From: an uncultured Alistipes sp.
Lineage (GTDB): Bacteria > Bacteroidota > Bacteroidia > Bacteroidales > Rikenellaceae
Reading direction: 5' to 3'
Length of the DNA stretch: 22,946 bases
Assembly: GCA_900542505.1 (NCBI GenBank)
Contig: UQNV01000038.1
Span: 1-22,946 of the forward strand
A model generated the notes under the pieces. That model saw only the letters and a list, made by a program, of their open reading frames with translations, ran no database searches and was not told the origin of the DNA. Every line of letters starts with the position of its first letter. Position 1 is the first letter of the stretch. Of this stretch, positions 1 through 7,682 are shown one piece after another. A program made the translations under genes and the position numbers.

Positions 1-195
1 GCTCCGGTCCCATGCCCGACGCCCGACGCCCGACGCCCGATGCCCGACGCTCGACGCAGCTCCGACTCTGGCCATTCCCGCCCGACATGCCTGAGTTCTG
101 CCGCTCCCGGGTCGCATCCGGCCGTCCAATCGCCCGACGCGGCTCCGGCCCGACGCGGCTCCGGTCCCATGCCCGACGCCCGACGCCCGACGCGG
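1..195. repeat. CCCGACG-rich simple repeat with a 36-bp exact direct repeat
   Basis: The block is made of short units close to CCCGACGC and GACGCGGCTCCGG. A 36-bp segment at 1-36 (beginning GCTCCGGTCCCATGCCCGAC) recurs exactly at 158-193. Between them are diverged copies, including two consecutive CGACGCGGCTCCGG units near 136-164. The left edge is cut by the window, so the array may be longer. The pattern suggests replication slippage or local duplication. There is no regular repeat-spacer spacing. Confidence 0.75.
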
Positions 196-326
196 CACCG
201 AGCAGCGCGGCCCCGCTCTGTCCCGCATTCCCGCTCTGCTCTGCTGTCCGTTCCGGGGCCGCAGCCCATGCCCGGGGCGCTGCGGACGAATGCTTTTTTT
301 GCGGTTTGCGGGCGAAAACGCTTCAT

Positions 327-358
327 TTTGGGAGAGTTTGGAAATTTTGTTACCTTTG
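327..358 (+). promoter_or_regulatory. Bacteroidetes-type promoter of fabI
   Basis: A -33 TTTG box at 327-330 is followed after exactly 20 bases by TACCTTTG at 351-358, a full match to the Bacteroidetes -7 consensus TAnnTTTG. Transcription would start near 365, giving a leader of about 20 bases that is A-rich just before the ATG at 384, as is usual where Shine-Dalgarno sites are little used. Confidence 0.85.
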
Positions 359-383
359 CCCCGAATTTTAAACCGAAACAACA

Positions 384-1253
384 ATGGCATATCAATTACT
401 CAAAGGTAAGAAAGGCTTGATTTTCGGCGCGCTCAACGAGCAGTCGATTGCTTGGAAAGTGGCGGAACGCGCCGTCGAGGAGGGCGCCGAAATCGTTCTT
501 ACGAATACTGCCGTATCGATTCGCATGGGTACCATCGGCAAGCTGGCCGAAAAATGCAATACGATTGTGATTCCCGCCGACGCGACGAGCGTTACCGACC
601 TGGAGAATCTCATCGACAAGACCATGGAGCACTTTGGCGGCAAGTTCGACTTCATGCTCCACTCCATCGGCATGTCGCCCAACGTCCGCAAGGGCCGTAC
701 GTACGACGACCTGGACTACGATTATCTGGCCAAGACGCTCGACATCTCGGCCATCTCGTTCCACAAGGCCATCCAGGTAGCCCGCAAGAAGGACGCCATC
801 AACGAATGGGGTTCGATTGTGGCCCTCTCCTACATCGCCGCGCAGCGGACGCTCTACGGCTACAACGACATGGCCGATGCCAAGGCGCTGCTCGAGTCCA
901 TCGCCCGCAGTTTCGGCTACATCTACGGCCGTGAGAAGCATGTGCGCATCAACACCGTGTCGCAGTCGCCCACGCAGACCACGGCCGGCAGCGGCGTGCT
1001 GGGTCTGGGCGACCTGATGTCGTTCGCCGAGAGCATGTCGCCGCTGGGCAATGCCACGGCCGAGGATTGTGCCGACTACGTGCTGACGCTCTTCTCGGAC
1101 CTCACGCGCAAGGTGACGATGCAGAACCTCTACCACGACGGCGGTTTCTCGTCGATGGGTATGTCGCGCCGCGCCATGAAGACCTACGAGAAGGGTATGC
1201 GGTTCGACGATGTGCACGACCATCAGTATCCCTTCGGCCGCAAGGAGGAGTAG
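384..1253 (+). CDS. fabI: Enoyl-[acyl-carrier-protein] reductase (NADH), FabI
   Basis: This cytoplasmic enzyme reduces the trans-2-enoyl-ACP double bond in the last step of each round of type II fatty acid elongation. The protein has 289 residues and a short-chain dehydrogenase/reductase fold. The N-terminus has the divergent FabI nucleotide-binding segment (GKKGLIFGALNEQSIAW) rather than a classical GxxxGxG. The FabI active-site pattern is visible: Tyr150 in LSYIAAQ, Tyr160 and Lys167 spaced Y-x6-K. A substrate-loop segment follows (SPTQTTAGSG), and near the C-terminus comes LYHDGGFSSMGM, the usual cofactor-side motif. The length is somewhat above E. coli FabI, with an extended charged C-terminus. 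The ATG fits the promoter at 327-358 and an A-rich leader (ACAACA). A strong terminator follows, so the gene is probably monocistronic. Confidence 0.95.
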   Translation: MAYQLLKGKKGLIFGALNEQSIAWKVAERAVEEGAEIVLTNTAVSIRMGTIGKLAEKCNTIVIPADATSVTDLENLIDKTMEHFGGKFDFMLHSIGMSPNVRKGRTYDDLDYDYLAKTLDISAISFHKAIQVARKKDAINEWGSIVALSYIAAQRTLYGYNDMADAKALLESIARSFGYIYGREKHVRINTVSQSPTQTTAGSGVLGLGDLMSFAESMSPLGNATAEDCADYVLTLFSDLTRKVTMQNLYHDGGFSSMGMSRRAMKTYEKGMRFDDVHDHQYPFGRKEE

Positions 1254-1294
1254 TGCGGGACGGACACCCTCTGTCTCCGCCTCGGTTTCCATAA

Positions 1295-1335
1295 GCAGGC
1301 CGGACGCTCATGCGAGCGTCCGGCCTGCTGTTTTT
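1295..1335 (+). terminator. intrinsic terminator of fabI
   Basis: A perfect 15-bp inverted repeat (arms 1295-1309 and 1314-1328, loop ATGC) is followed by TG and five T at 1331-1335. It lies about 40 bases after the fabI stop codon. Confidence 0.92.
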
Positions 1336-1529
1336 CGTTGAGGCACCGGGCTTCAGAGGGGCGCCGGGCGGTTTTTCCCAGGGCTGCATTGCATCTGCAT
1401 TTGCTCCAGCTCTCGTACTCGCCACCCGTGTCCGTGTCCGGAGACGCACCTGCGCTCAGGTCACTTGTATTCGGGAGCCGCGGCCGCACCCATGTCCTTG
1501 TCCGGGGTTTGGAGCCGGGTACCGGACGC

Positions 1530-1566
1530 AAAAAGGGAGCGCGATTGCATCGGCAATCGCGCTCCC
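1530..1566 (-). terminator. intrinsic terminator of the lipoprotein operon
   Basis: A perfect 14-bp inverted repeat (arms 1535-1548 and 1553-1566, loop ATCG on the plus strand) is flanked at 1530-1534 by five A, which read as a T tract on the minus strand. It lies about 45 bases beyond the stop codon of the last lipoprotein gene. Confidence 0.92.
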
Positions 1567-1612
1567 GTAAACGGACCCGGTTTCCGCCCGCAGACGTCTC
1601 CCGGTTCGGTTA

Positions 1613-3088
1613 TTAACGCATTACGCGGGTGTAGCTCTGCTGTGCGCTCGTGTACCGGACGGAAGCGGGAGTCGCATGCTTTGCCGCAGCCGCGGCGTTC
1701 GACGTGTCGGGCAGCTCGAGCACCAGACCTTCGGCCACATCCTTCCGCACCAGATAATAGCAAGCCGTCGGCTCTTCGTTGGCGTCGTTCAGCATGACGT
1801 ACTCTCCGTCGGCTGTGGAGCCCAGCGGCCAGATACCTTTCATGTAGGCACCTTCGCCCATCGTATTGGGGTCGGTGTACTCTTCGCCGAAGATTTTGAT
1901 GACCGTCTGGTTCAGGTTGGCTACGTAACCCTTGAATCCCAGAGCCCAGGCCGGAACGCTCTGGGCCATTTCCGAGTCGTAGGGTGTGTACTGAATCGCT
2001 TCCTCACCATCTACCGTGCCATAGAATATGAACCACGATACATATTCCCATGTTGTGCCGTTCTCTTCGGTGATTTGCTGCGGGAAAGAGATGGAGAAAC
2101 GGTTGTAGCCGTCACTCTCGGCCATATAGTCCAAGCGGAGGGGGTGCGAGGCAAAACGGTTCTTGTCTCCGCCCCAGCCCGTCAGTTCGAAACCGTTGCG
2201 GTCGGAGGTTGCTTTGATGTTCACGGGGAAGATGCTGCCCGCGGTCTCGCTGACCGTACCGCTCGGTGTCGAAGTCATCGTGCCGGCGGTCGTGAGCACC
2301 CAATCACCCAGGAAGTCGTCGTATTCGGCGGCATGGCGGATGGCCTGGTCGGGAGCTTCAGTCCAGAACGGATGGCTCAACGAGGGCTCCGAGAGTACTT
2401 CGATGCCCGAGAGGGTCTTGCCGATTGCGGCTGCCATGAAGACGAAGTCTCCATAGTCGACGAATTTGAAGAGTTCGCTGTCGCTTTCGCCCTGGCAGAT
2501 GAGTCCGGTTTCCAGCAGGTCGTCCCACTGCAGTCCCAGCGAGGTGTAGTATTCGATGTCCTGTGCAATCCAGTCGGCGGCATCCTCGGTCTGGTCGCTC
2601 GGGATGGCACCTACCCAGTAGTACAGGTCATTGTCCGACGGAACGGTGTGGGCATAGGGATAGACGTATCCGTCCTCGCTGTACTTCTCGTAGGGAGTGA
2701 TGGTGAACGTCATGGCACCCGTGCCGCTGGTGGTTACCTCGCTGTAGAACCAGTTCTTCGAGGTGACCCCGTCGGCACGTGCCGCTACGCGTACCTCGTA
2801 GGTTGCGCCGGGAACGAGCGTGTTGAGCTCGAACGACGTCTCGGTGGTGTTCGTGGCTGCGATGGCCGTGTTGCCCTCGTCGCCCGTGAGCGTGACTTCG
2901 TACCGATATTCATCCGCACCCTTCACTGCCGGCCATGTAGCCGAGAAGGAGACCGAGGTGATGTTCTCGAAGGTGACCTCCGGAGCCTTGAGCCCGGAGG
3001 TCTGCGTCCCGCCTCCGGTCGTATCCTCCGAATCGGAACATGCGGCTGCGAAGAGCGCGAGCGCCGCGCAGAAAAGTATTTTTTTCAT
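1613..3088 (-). CDS. putative surface lipoprotein with a fibronectin type III-like domain
   Basis: A 491-residue lipoprotein of unknown function. Residues 1-17 form a type II signal peptide (KK, hydrophobic core, then FAAAC) with the lipid-bearing cysteine at 17. The next residues, SDSED, resemble the acidic lipoprotein export signal that sends Bacteroidetes lipoproteins to the cell surface. Residues about 35-125 look like one fibronectin type III domain (a WPAVKGADEYRYEV strand, then LVPGATYEVRVAA). The central part (about 130-240) matches nothing I can name but resembles the aromatic 'YYWVGAIPSD' segments of other Bacteroidetes fibronectin-like lipoproteins. The C-terminal half is beta-rich and may be a ligand- or glycan-binding module. 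It is the last gene of a three-lipoprotein operon, 8 bases after the preceding stop, and ends before a strong terminator. No SusC/SusD pair is nearby, so a nutrient-binding role is only a guess. Confidence 0.8.
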   Translation of the reverse strand: MKKILFCAALALFAAACSDSEDTTGGGTQTSGLKAPEVTFENITSVSFSATWPAVKGADEYRYEVTLTGDEGNTAIAATNTTETSFELNTLVPGATYEVRVAARADGVTSKNWFYSEVTTSGTGAMTFTITPYEKYSEDGYVYPYAHTVPSDNDLYYWVGAIPSDQTEDAADWIAQDIEYYTSLGLQWDDLLETGLICQGESDSELFKFVDYGDFVFMAAAIGKTLSGIEVLSEPSLSHPFWTEAPDQAIRHAAEYDDFLGDWVLTTAGTMTSTPSGTVSETAGSIFPVNIKATSDRNGFELTGWGGDKNRFASHPLRLDYMAESDGYNRFSISFPQQITEENGTTWEYVSWFIFYGTVDGEEAIQYTPYDSEMAQSVPAWALGFKGYVANLNQTVIKIFGEEYTDPNTMGEGAYMKGIWPLGSTADGEYVMLNDANEEPTACYYLVRKDVAEGLVLELPDTSNAAAAAKHATPASVRYTSAQQSYTRVMR

Positions 3089-3096
3089 CGTGTGTG

Positions 3097-3810
3097 TCAG
3101 AATTTGCTGATGGCCCGGAAGCGATATGAAAGCGTCTTTTTGATATCGGCCTGCGGGTCAAGGTGGAAATCGCCTATTGCCAGGTCATATACATAGGAGA
3201 TGGAGGGACCCAGCTCTGCCGACGTCCAGTAGAGGGCGTCAGACAGCGGGGTGCCGCCCTTGGCGGTGATGAAGGCGTTGAACCAGGCCTTGTGCTCCTC
3301 CACATCGGTCGGAGCATCGGCCGCTTGCTGCACACTGCCTCCTCCCTCGCTCCGGCCCGTGTAGGCCTCATAGATGTAGTTGTACTCGAAGTGCGAGGGG
3401 ACGTACCAGTTCTCGAGCCCCATCACGTTCATGTCGTAGGCCCAGCGGAATCCGGGGTAGTTCTCCTGCCAGCCGCTTCTGGCGTAGATGCGCTTGCAGT
3501 TCGTCATGCCGTTTTCACTGGGGAATCCGTCCATCACGTTCTCGTCGAGGTAGGACCATACGGCGGTGGTTTCGTCCAGTGCGAGGATGTAGCCGTGCTG
3601 GCCCGTCTCATCGACGCGGATGACGATACCCTTGACGAACCCCTTCTCGTAGTAGTCGCCGATGGAGTAGGTCTCTTCGGGCGTAGGTTCGGGGTCAGGG
3701 TCGGGCGTCGGGCCGGGACCCGGAGTGGGGTCGGTCGACTTGTCGTCGCCGCAGCCGGTCATTCCGGCTGCGACGGCGAAAGCCATCAGAAAGAAAAGTA
3801 TTCGTTTCAT
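3097..3810 (-). CDS. putative lipoprotein, DUF1566/FISUMP-like
   Basis: A 237-residue lipoprotein. The signal peptide ends in a lipobox MTGC with Cys20, followed by GDD and a Pro/Asp/Gly-rich linker of about 25 residues (PTPGPGPTPDPDPEPTP) that probably spaces the globular domain from the membrane. The domain begins IGDYYEKGFVKGIVIRVDE and contains GLENWYVPSHFE. The latter resembles the W-Y-[LV]-P-S motif of DUF1566 and Fibrobacter-major-paralog (FISUMP) domains common in secreted Bacteroidetes proteins. The protein ends in a SYRFRAISKF strand like the 'vRavraF' ending of those families. Function unknown. It is the middle gene of the operon, 25 bases after the preceding gene and 8 bases before the next, so cotranscription is very likely. 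Confidence 0.78.
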   Translation of the reverse strand: MKRILFFLMAFAVAAGMTGCGDDKSTDPTPGPGPTPDPDPEPTPEETYSIGDYYEKGFVKGIVIRVDETGQHGYILALDETTAVWSYLDENVMDGFPSENGMTNCKRIYARSGWQENYPGFRWAYDMNVMGLENWYVPSHFEYNYIYEAYTGRSEGGGSVQQAADAPTDVEEHKAWFNAFITAKGGTPLSDALYWTSAELGPSISYVYDLAIGDFHLDPQADIKKTLSYRFRAISKF

Positions 3811-3835
3811 TGTTTGCGAATCTGTTCAGTACGGT

Positions 3836-6001
3836 TTATCGGTTGACCGCGATGTTGCGGAGCAGCAGGTGCTCCAGATTGGCGGCGTCAACCTGCTTGG
3901 CCGGAGCCGATGCGGGGCGGGCAGCCTTGGCGATGGAACCGGTCAGGCCGGGAGCCTCGGCGTTGAGCGACAGGCTCGATGCGTCGTCGCTGAGCGTCGT
4001 AATCTCGATGTCAATTTCCTTGTATGAGTTGCCGGTAATGCCCTCACCGCCTTCGGGCGTGGTGTGTGCTACCTTGTAGACGGAGGTCGGCATGTTGTTC
4101 TTGTCGACGCAGATGGCATAGAAGAACAGCGGCTTTCCCCAAGTCGAAACGAGGGCATAGCTGTTGCTCCATTTCTGACCCGGCTCTTGGAGCAGCAGCT
4201 CGGTGATTTCCGACGCGCTCTTGCCTGCCCATTCGTCCGTCTCGGTGAATCCCTTGCGGTAGAACTTGTCGTAACTGCCGGCGGGACCGGGATAGCACCA
4301 GAAATTGTAGGTCGTCGTGCCGTTTTCCGTATCGTCGAGAGCCATCGTGAGGATTTCGAGCTCGGCGAGCGAAGTTCCGTCTGCAACGGTCGTAAATTCC
4401 GTCGTGAAGAGCTGCGTGGTATAGGTGCCGTCAGCCTTCATGCCAAAGAGGTAGACAACGTATTCCGTGCCGGGTTCGAGGTCCGTGATGTCGTAATAGG
4501 CCAGTTCGCCTGCGCCGTCCAGAAGCGCACGGGAGAGGAACTCCTTCATATCCATCTGGGCGTCCGTGTGCGAAGCGTTCCAATTTTCAAGCTGTTCCTC
4601 AAGGAACGTATTCATCTCATCCTGCAGCGCCTCGTCCATCGAATCCAGAATACCGTAGTCAACCTGGGTCTTTATGCCGTTGTAGTAGTCCTTGGTCATG
4701 TAGTTGAACATGTAAGTCTCATCCTGGAACTCCTGGTCGGCGTATACCTTCAGCGTAGCCGAGGTCTTTTCTACCTTGGAGGTCGAGAGCGTGTAGACGG
4801 CATTCGACATGCGTGCTTTCGCGGTGTGGATGGCCACCTTCTTCAGGTTGATTTTGCCTTCGTCGAGTTTCGGCGTGCCGTCGTTGTTGCAGGCGAAGAT
4901 GAAGAGGTAGTAGTCCTCGTCGGGAATCAGACGGGTGAACTTCACCGTAGCATCGTCCACCTCGATGAAGCTTGCCAGGTTTCCGCCGTTGGCCTCGTAG
5001 AGGGCGTTGATGATGTCGGCGTCCGTATCGCTGTCGGAGAAGTAGGTCTTGCGCTCGAACAGAACGGCGAACGGCTCGCTCTGCGTAGCCGAGATGGATG
5101 CCTGGTAGGATACGTCTTCGATGGTCTGGTAATCAATCGAATATTCGTTTCGGGGCGTTTCCGACGTGGTGACGGTGGTCATCGTAACGTCGGTGTAGAG
5201 CGTTCCGTCGTTTGCTACGCCGACGGCGAATGCATAGTACGTGCACTCGGGCAGCAGGTTGAAGTAGTTCTCGCTGTCGGTGCAGTTGCCGCGGACGGTG
5301 ATTGCGCTGACGAACTGAGGCATCGTGTAGTCGGGGTTCGCCTCCTTGGCTGCTTCGAGGTAGCTCTTGACGAATGCCGGGATGTTGGCCGGGTCGCTGC
5401 CGCAGTACTCCTCATAGACGTCGGGCGTCATGACGTCGTAGAAGTAGAAGCAGGTGTCGTCGCTGGGGTCGATGTTGAGCGTGAAGGTGGTGGCGGTGAT
5501 GTCCGTGGCGGTGATGTCGAACGTAACGTCCATGTGCTCGACGGCGGGCGTCGTGAACTCATAGATGTTTACGTCGGTCAGCGCCTGGCCTTCGGCCGAG
5601 AGCCCGTAGCTGTAAAACACATAGGGCGTGGCGGGCGTCAGAGCCAGATAGGTCATCTCCTGGTCGCCCTTGAGCAGAGCCTCCATGAGGAACTGCTCGA
5701 GCGAGACACCCAGGCTGGAGGCCAGCTCCGTGATGCGGTTGAAGTCGGCCAGCTGGAGCTCTTCTCCGCTGGTGTATTGGGTGTACTCCTCCTTGGTAAT
5801 CAGGTTGAAGTAGTAGGTCTGGGTCTTGTCTTCCGGTGCAATCTGGACTCCGAACGAACCCTGGGTAAGTTCATTCGTCTGGAACGCGAAGTCCTTCGGC
5901 TGGGGAGCGGGAGGATTTGTCGTGTTGGAGTCATCGCCGCAACTTACTGTTCCCGTGACGGAAACAAGGGCTGCGAAGAGGTAGAGCAGGGTTTTCTTCA
6001 T
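3836..6001 (-). CDS. large lipoprotein with five fibronectin III-like repeats
   Basis: A 721-residue lipoprotein and first gene of the operon. The signal peptide ends at Cys21 (TVSC, an atypical Thr at -3), followed by GDDSN. The mature part is about five diverged tandem repeats, at roughly residues 40-150, 160-285, 290-400, 405-555 and 560-660. Most share a core: an aromatic strand (YYFNLITKEEY, FYFYDVMTPDVY, YMFNYMTKDYY), a helical insert, then a 'L-x-P-x-T-x-Y-x-x-Y-x-x-G-x-x-x-D-G-T' strand-turn and an 'FTT' ending. The fibronectin-type proline/tyrosine spacing is clear, but helical inserts of 40-60 residues make the repeats longer than classical domains. The C-terminus (about 690-721) is Ala/Pro-rich and ends in LLLRNIAVNR. 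The likely role is surface adhesion or binding; the ligand is unknown. Confidence 0.8.
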   Translation of the reverse strand: MKKTLLYLFAALVSVTGTVSCGDDSNTTNPPAPQPKDFAFQTNELTQGSFGVQIAPEDKTQTYYFNLITKEEYTQYTSGEELQLADFNRITELASSLGVSLEQFLMEALLKGDQEMTYLALTPATPYVFYSYGLSAEGQALTDVNIYEFTTPAVEHMDVTFDITATDITATTFTLNIDPSDDTCFYFYDVMTPDVYEEYCGSDPANIPAFVKSYLEAAKEANPDYTMPQFVSAITVRGNCTDSENYFNLLPECTYYAFAVGVANDGTLYTDVTMTTVTTSETPRNEYSIDYQTIEDVSYQASISATQSEPFAVLFERKTYFSDSDTDADIINALYEANGGNLASFIEVDDATVKFTRLIPDEDYYLFIFACNNDGTPKLDEGKINLKKVAIHTAKARMSNAVYTLSTSKVEKTSATLKVYADQEFQDETYMFNYMTKDYYNGIKTQVDYGILDSMDEALQDEMNTFLEEQLENWNASHTDAQMDMKEFLSRALLDGAGELAYYDITDLEPGTEYVVYLFGMKADGTYTTQLFTTEFTTVADGTSLAELEILTMALDDTENGTTTYNFWCYPGPAGSYDKFYRKGFTETDEWAGKSASEITELLLQEPGQKWSNSYALVSTWGKPLFFYAICVDKNNMPTSVYKVAHTTPEGGEGITGNSYKEIDIEITTLSDDASSLSLNAEAPGLTGSIAKAARPASAPAKQVDAANLEHLLLRNIAVNR

Positions 6002-6057
6002 AAGAATTTTGAATGTTAATTGGGGGTTAATTGGTATACTGCCTCGTAAGGCGGAGA

Positions 6058-6090
6058 CAAATATCGCAATATTTTGTAAATTTTTTCAGA
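6058..6090 (-). promoter_or_regulatory. probable promoter of the lipoprotein operon
   Basis: On the minus strand GATATTTG (plus 6058-6065) differs from TAnnTTTG at one base. Twenty-one bases further upstream is TCTG (plus 6087-6090), an imperfect TTTG. The surrounding DNA (6060-6110) is strikingly A/T-rich against its neighbours. The leader would be about 50 bases. Confidence 0.5.
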
Positions 6091-6366
6091 ATAGTAGAAA
6101 AAGATAAGCGTGCGGGGGCTGTTTTTTTGGGGAAAGGGCTTCGGCCCCCGGGAGCCGAGACCCGCATTGCGCCCGGCGGGCCTGCTTCGGATTGAAAATC
6201 ATCCCGGGAGGGCGTGCGAAAATGTTTGCGCATCGCATGGTTCGTGGGTGAGGGTTTCGGGCCGCGGCCCTGCCGTGTTGCCGGCGCGTCCCGATGTCGC
6301 GTGGGTGGAGGAGGTGTGTCCGGGCGGGACGGAGCGGAGTGGTGCCCGGCGCGGTCGGACGGGAGC

Positions 6367-6384
6367 GTTGCCGGGCCCGGCAAC
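6367..6384. repeat. 18-bp perfect palindrome
   Basis: GTTGCCGGGCCCGGCAAC reads the same on both strands. It sits just beyond the probable cyd terminator. It could be a stem extending the terminator or a dimeric-protein site; the sequence alone does not decide. Confidence 0.6.
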
Positions 6385-6386
6385 GG

Positions 6387-6418
6387 AGAGAGGCGGCCCC
6401 CAATGGAGCCGCCTCTCT
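6387..6418 (-). terminator. probable terminator of the cyd operon
   Basis: An 11-bp perfect inverted repeat (arms 6387-6397 and 6408-6418, 10-base loop) lies about 40 bases past the cydB stop codon. It lacks a T tract on the minus strand, so it may be a rho-assisted terminator or a 3'-end stabilising hairpin. Confidence 0.6.
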
Positions 6419-6457
6419 GCCGATGTGAAACGGGCCTCAAACGGGCCTCGTTATTGA

Positions 6458-7600
6458 TTAATAGGTATGTTCCTCGTCGCGCAGCTCCTCGCGCGTGACG
6501 GGGCGCCGGTTCAGGGCGCGCCACGCATACCAGATGTAGGCCGCCACGAAGGGGATGAAGAGCGAGACGTAGGCCATCACACGGAGCGTGAATTCGCTCG
6601 ACGACGAGTTGGCGATGGTCAGCGACGACTGCATGTCGGCCAGCGAGGGGTAGTAGACCGTGTTGTTCCATCCGGCGCAGAGCAGCAGTGCCAGTACGGT
6701 GAGCACCGTGCCGCTTCCGCCCGGCCAGATGGCTTTGCGCGAACCGCGCCAGCCGAGCAGGATGCTCGTCAGCACGAGCACCACGCCTGCGAGCAGCAGC
6801 ACCGTCACCAGCGGCATCTGCACGAGGTTGTGCAGGTACTTGAAGGGCTCGGCCGTGATGACGCCTGAGGCATCGTAGCTCCAGCCCGGCGAGACGAGCA
6901 GCGACCCGAGGAACGAGAGGAACGCGGCGAGGAAGATGAGCGCGAGCGGGCGCATGGTTTTCCGCACTCGTTCGTTGAGGGTGCGGTCGTCGACCGCGTT
7001 GAGCAGGTACTGGCAGGCGAGCGTGCCGGCAAGGAAGACGACGGCCAGCCCCAGCAGGATGTTGCGGTGGTCGCCCAGCGCTTCGAGCCCGTGCCAGGGT
7101 GAGGCCCACTGCGAGATGATGGTGTCGCCGCCCGCATTGGCCATGTTGAAGCGGTCGACCGTGAAGTCGGCACCGGTGAAGAGGGTGCCGACGGCCGCCC
7201 CGAGCAGGAAGGGGCCTGCGATGCCGTTGATGACCAGGAACGCCTCGAAGGTCCGCTCGCCGAAGACGTTGCCCGGCTTGCGGCGGTACTCGTAGGCTAC
7301 GGCCTGGATGACGAAGACGAGCAGGATGGCCATCCAGACATAGGTCGCTCCGCCGAACGACGTGGAGTAGAAGAGCGGGAAAGAGGCGAAGAAGGCGCCG
7401 CCGAAGGTGACGAGCGTCGTGAAGGTGAACTCCCATTTGCGGCCGAGGGCGTTGACCAGCAGCGTGCGCTCCTCTTCGGTGCGCCCGAGCCGGTAGAGCA
7501 GCGCCTGGCCCCCCTGTACGAAGAGCAGGAAGACGAGCAGGGCTCCCAGCAGGGAGATGATGAACCACCAGTAGTGTTGCAGAAAGGTCAGCGTATCCAT
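6458..7600 (-). CDS. cydB: Cytochrome bd ubiquinol oxidase subunit II, CydB
   Basis: The second subunit of the cytochrome bd oxidase, an inner-membrane enzyme that reduces oxygen to water with electrons from quinol and allows growth or oxygen detoxification at low oxygen. The protein has 380 residues and about eight to nine hydrophobic segments. It starts with an aromatic-rich N-terminus (LTFLQHYWWFIISLLGALLVF) followed by VQGGQALLY, the family's hallmark region. The GRKWEFTFTTLVTFGGAFFASFP stretch is typical of Bacteroidetes CydB. The length agrees with the family. The C-terminus ends in a charged cytoplasmic tail (RRPVTREELRDEEHTY). It lies 82 bases after cydA in the same operon and is followed by a hairpin. 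Confidence 0.93.
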   Translation of the reverse strand: MDTLTFLQHYWWFIISLLGALLVFLLFVQGGQALLYRLGRTEEERTLLVNALGRKWEFTFTTLVTFGGAFFASFPLFYSTSFGGATYVWMAILLVFVIQAVAYEYRRKPGNVFGERTFEAFLVINGIAGPFLLGAAVGTLFTGADFTVDRFNMANAGGDTIISQWASPWHGLEALGDHRNILLGLAVVFLAGTLACQYLLNAVDDRTLNERVRKTMRPLALIFLAAFLSFLGSLLVSPGWSYDASGVITAEPFKYLHNLVQMPLVTVLLLAGVVLVLTSILLGWRGSRKAIWPGGSGTVLTVLALLLCAGWNNTVYYPSLADMQSSLTIANSSSSEFTLRVMAYVSLFIPFVAAYIWYAWRALNRRPVTREELRDEEHTY

Positions 7601-7682
7601 TGTGTTGTCGTTGTCGTGGGTTGAGGAATCATCGGTTTGTGGCGTCGGGGCACCCGCCGGGGGCGCCCCGTGCCGTGCGGGG

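Larger units (their letters stand above)
1..383. other. intergenic region upstream of fabI
   Basis: I see no credible gene here. Bases 1-195 are dominated by degenerate copies of CCCGACG, annotated separately. From about 196 to 290 the DNA is GC-rich with no feature I recognise. From about 290 it turns A/T-richer and carries the fabI promoter and leader. Open frames over the repeat encode only low-complexity Pro/Asp/Ala/Arg peptides, as expected from translating a CCCGACGCC repeat, so I do not call them genes. Confidence 0.7.
1254..1612. other. convergent intergenic region between fabI and the lipoprotein operon
   Basis: This gap of about 360 bases separates two convergent transcription units and holds one strong intrinsic terminator for each (1295-1335 plus, 1530-1566 minus). 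Between them (1340-1525) I see only GC-rich sequence without a supportable gene, promoter or RNA. Confidence 0.7.
6002..6457. other. intergenic region between cydB and the lipoprotein operon
   Basis: This stretch of about 455 bases contains the A/T-rich promoter region of the lipoprotein operon (6002-6110), then GC-rich sequence with no gene I can support. A UUCG-type hairpin (GGGCTTCGGCCC near 6138) and an 18-bp palindrome (6367-6384) are present. A likely terminator of the cyd operon lies at 6387-6418. Open frames across it show no recognisable protein character. Confidence 0.6.

Noticed and set aside
1..195. CRISPR array
   Set aside because: Repeats are short, degenerate and contiguous, without regular unique spacers or nearby cas genes.
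4064..6019. A plus-strand open frame of 651 codons opposite the 721-residue lipoprotein
   Set aside because: It has no signal peptide or domain. The minus-strand protein has a lipobox, repeated domains and a promoter.
6027..7568. A minus-strand open frame of 513 codons overlapping cydB in another frame and running on to 6027
   Set aside because: It is an out-of-frame shadow of cydB that continues into intergenic DNA. Its translation is Arg/Pro/His-rich and unrelated to any family.
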